A stretch of DNA of 10,836 nt from Conidiobolus incongruus B7586 (taxonomy: Eukaryota > Entomophthoromycota > Entomophthoromycetes > Entomophthorales > Conidiobolaceae), in assembly GCA_000697335.1 (NCBI GenBank), contig JNEM01012847.1, positions 1 through 10,836 of the forward strand, in the 5' to 3' direction. Positions 9,600-10,836 of this stretch are shown here, one piece after another. Within the stretch, counting starts at the first letter, position 1, and every line of letters starts with the position of its first letter. The position numbers and the translations under genes were made by a program. The notes below the pieces were generated by a model. It saw only the letters and a list, made by a program, of their open reading frames with translations. It was not told where the DNA came from and did no database searches.

Positions 9600-9655
9600 C
9601 TCAAATGTTTATTTATTTTTAATTACAAAAAATTCCCATTATTAAAAATACAGAG
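9600..9655 (+). repeat. 3' inverted terminal repeat of M2
   Basis: In reverse complement this end starts 'ctctgtatttttaataatg' followed by 'ggaattttttg'. It is the least decayed version of the 3' terminus in the window. It pairs with the 5' end through 'aataatgggaa' and the following T-run. Confidence 0.8.
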
Positions 9656-10836
9656 TAATAATAGTATTTTAAGTTGATTTATCTTTTTTATAAAGTTAAT
9701 TAATAAATAAATAAAATTTTTTAAAGAGGGATTTTAGTATAATAATACTAATCAACAAAATTTAATATATCTATAAAATATTATATAAATTAATAACAAA
9801 GAGAGAAAAAATATATGGTAATATATTGCTAAATATATCCTTTTATCTTAATAACCCACAAATTTATAACTTATTTTAGTTAAATATTAAGAATTAATAT
9901 TTTAGCTAATAGTTTACTAAATTGTTTGAAATATATTTATTTATTATTATAAAAATACTTTAATAATAAATTATTGTCTTAAGTATTTTAATATTTATAA
10001 TTGTTTTAGTTATTAATTTAATATTATATTTTTTTTGATTTTATAACTTATTTTTCCTGGTTAATATATAAGTTTTTTTAAATATTATATATTTTAAAGT
10101 TTAAACATAAATAAATAATGAATAATATGTATTATATATCTTATAAATCAATTTAAGCTTAAAAAAAGTTAAAAAAGTTAATACTAATAAAATCAACTAA
10201 AATATTACTAAATGCCTAGAAATTATAAGTAATAATTATATTTAATTAATTATAGATCCTAATATATATTTCTTTACTAAAATATAAATTAAAATGTTAA
10301 ATTAGGTTAATTCAACCCTTTCCACAAATCCATTTAAATAAGCATTGTATTAATAAATAATTGTTAATTATAACAATAGATTTATAATATTAAATATTTT
10401 TTTATTTAGTTCCTAAAAAAATATTAATTAATATTAAACTCTATATTCCTTTTTAAAATAAAAGTATTTTTAATAAATTTTAAAAAAACATTTTATTTTG
10501 CATGATAATTACAAAATACATTAATCCAAAGTTATGAAAAACTTTGTAACTAAGAATTACTTAAAAACACTTCTATATCTAATATACTCTTTAGATCAAA
10601 ACCCATTTGATTATAATTGTTTTTGATAATTAAAAATCTATTATATATGAATGAAAAGTTTATAAAAAATTTAAATAAATTATAAAATATTAAATTTCAA
10701 TTTTTAATAAACTACTATTATTTAGTTATTAGATATTTATTATTAGTATAGCAAAGTGATAATGATATTAAACAATATTATTTAATATATTTTGTATATA
10801 TTTTTATATATAATATATTAAAATATTTATTTATTT

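Larger units (their letters stand above)
8342..9655 (+). mobile_element. M2: full-length mariner copy, inside T3
   Basis: A 1314-bp mariner, one base longer than M1 and in the opposite orientation. It starts 'ccatagaattgaagaaatgg' after TA (8340-8341) and ends 'attaaaaatacagag' before TA (9656-9657). The order inside is 5' terminal repeat, leader with an (AT)n tract, a transposase frame of 345 codons, and a 3' tail ending in the inverted terminal repeat. The flanks are T3 sequence on both sides, but they do not join directly on the T2 reference (see the T3 gap). Confidence 0.92.
7606..9695 (-). pseudogene. T3 Tc1-like transposase remnant, split by M2
   Basis: Read on the minus strand, the N-terminal start of the gene is at about 9656-9695 and the second HTH plus catalytic part at about 7606-8341. 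The region equivalent to T2 6200-6390, the linker and part of the HTH, is absent. Near 8140-8190 the sequence matches the first catalytic block, where Asp reads Asn but the following Glu codon is kept. The second catalytic Asp is retained as GAC at 7902-7900, unlike T1 and T2. The end reads Tyr-Thr-Arg-Phe then TAA (7608-7606). Several stops and the internal gap make it non-functional. Confidence 0.7.
7382..10066 (-). mobile_element. T3: Tc1-like element inserted in M3, carrying M2
   Basis: A minus-strand T element. Its 3' end is at 7382 ('tattaactta', where T2 has 'cactaaccta') after TA at 7380-7381. Its 5' end is at 10066 ('ggttaata', where T2 has 'ggttagtg'), followed by TA at 10067-10068. 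The interior is split by M2 (8342-9655, plus a duplicated TA). Without M2 it is about 1369 bp, roughly 200 bp shorter than T2. The missing part is the T2-equivalent of about 6200-6390, exactly at the M2 junction. Outer and inner 5' direct repeats are visible as 'ttataacttat' at 10041-10051 and 9864-9874. Confidence 0.82.
5518..10780 (+). pseudogene. Decayed mariner transposase remnant (M3), split by T2 and T3
   Basis: The coding part of M3 begins where M2 has its ATG (here ATA, 5518-5520). It runs to 5790, continues over 7358-7381, and resumes at 10069 to about 10780. The start region matches the N-terminal HTH stretch of M1 and M2 by nucleotide alignment. The first catalytic Asp-Glu pair reads Asn and is lost by alignment (near 10245). 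The second Asp survives in 'catgataatt' (10501-10510), and a sequence matching the third Asp ('tttgattataattg') follows near 10607-10620. No frame is open for more than a few tens of codons. It is recognisable only by comparison with M1 and M2. Confidence 0.7.
2483..10836 (+). mobile_element. M3: mariner copy split into four pieces by T1, T2 and T3
   Basis: This is one mariner element in plus orientation, in pieces 2483-2608, 5462-5790, 7358-7381 and 10069-10836. Its 5' end, 'atttaaatttaaaataat', follows TA at 2481-2482 and aligns gap-free with the M1 and M2 terminus over 18 bases. Piece 2 continues the leader and the first third of the transposase. Piece 3 is only 24 bp between T2 and T3. 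Piece 4 carries the rest to near the 3' end. Each piece resumes where the previous one stopped when placed on M2 (8342, about 8468, about 8797, about 8829). The pieces sum to 1247 bp, so only some tens of bases of the expected 1.31 kb lie beyond the window. It is heavily decayed and older than the three T elements inside it. Confidence 0.8.

Noticed and set aside
1-10836. Mitochondrial or plastid DNA, suggested by the high AT content
   Set aside because: No rRNA, tRNA or respiratory gene is visible, and the content is entirely nuclear-type Tc1/mariner elements.
1-10836. AATAAA polyadenylation signals, TATA boxes and hairpins
   Set aside because: They occur very often by chance at this base composition and none could be tied to an active gene.

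Overview
The window is extremely AT-rich (well under 20% GC by hand sampling) and I can find no host gene, rRNA, tRNA or CRISPR array in it. Almost every base can be assigned to one nest of old DNA transposons from two Tc1/mariner families. One family, here called M, is a mariner of about 1.31 kb with a DD34D transposase of about 344 residues. The other, here called T, is a Tc1-like element of about 1.55 kb with a DD34E transposase. The T protein, for example its 'YYGL..SDVIFQQDN' block, resembles fungal Tc1 transposases. Together with C-to-T / G-to-A decay that looks like RIP or methyl-cytosine deamination, this suggests an AT-rich heterochromatic block of a fungus. The species cannot be told, and another AT-rich eukaryote is possible.

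Layout. T0 (minus strand) starts left of the window and is split by mariner M0 (796-2091, plus). It is split again at 2483 by mariner M3 (plus), whose last few tens of bases lie beyond the right end. M3 is broken into four pieces (2483-2608, 5462-5790, 7358-7381, 10069-10836) by three T elements: T1 (2609-5459, plus), T2 (5791-7355, plus) and T3 (7382-10066, minus). T1 is split by mariner M1 (3178-4490, minus) and T3 by mariner M2 (8342-9655, plus). Nearly every junction lies at a TA dinucleotide, the target duplicated by Tc1/mariner elements.

History. The nesting gives an order: T0 first, then M0 and M3 into T0, then T1, T2 and T3 into M3, then M1 into T1 and M2 into T3. The amount of decay fits. 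M1 and M2, the last to arrive, keep the full reading-frame length and all three catalytic aspartates. M3 and T0 are heavily eroded. No copy can make a full transposase as it stands, so the genes do not act together. They are remains of two families that were active in the same period and repeatedly used each other as landing sites.

I found no new functional system. The points worth a second look are the reciprocal nesting, the clustering of mariner insertions in one part of the T element, the paired direct repeats in the T termini, premature stops shared by all four M copies, and a deletion at the M2 insertion point. All identities and alignments were made by eye.
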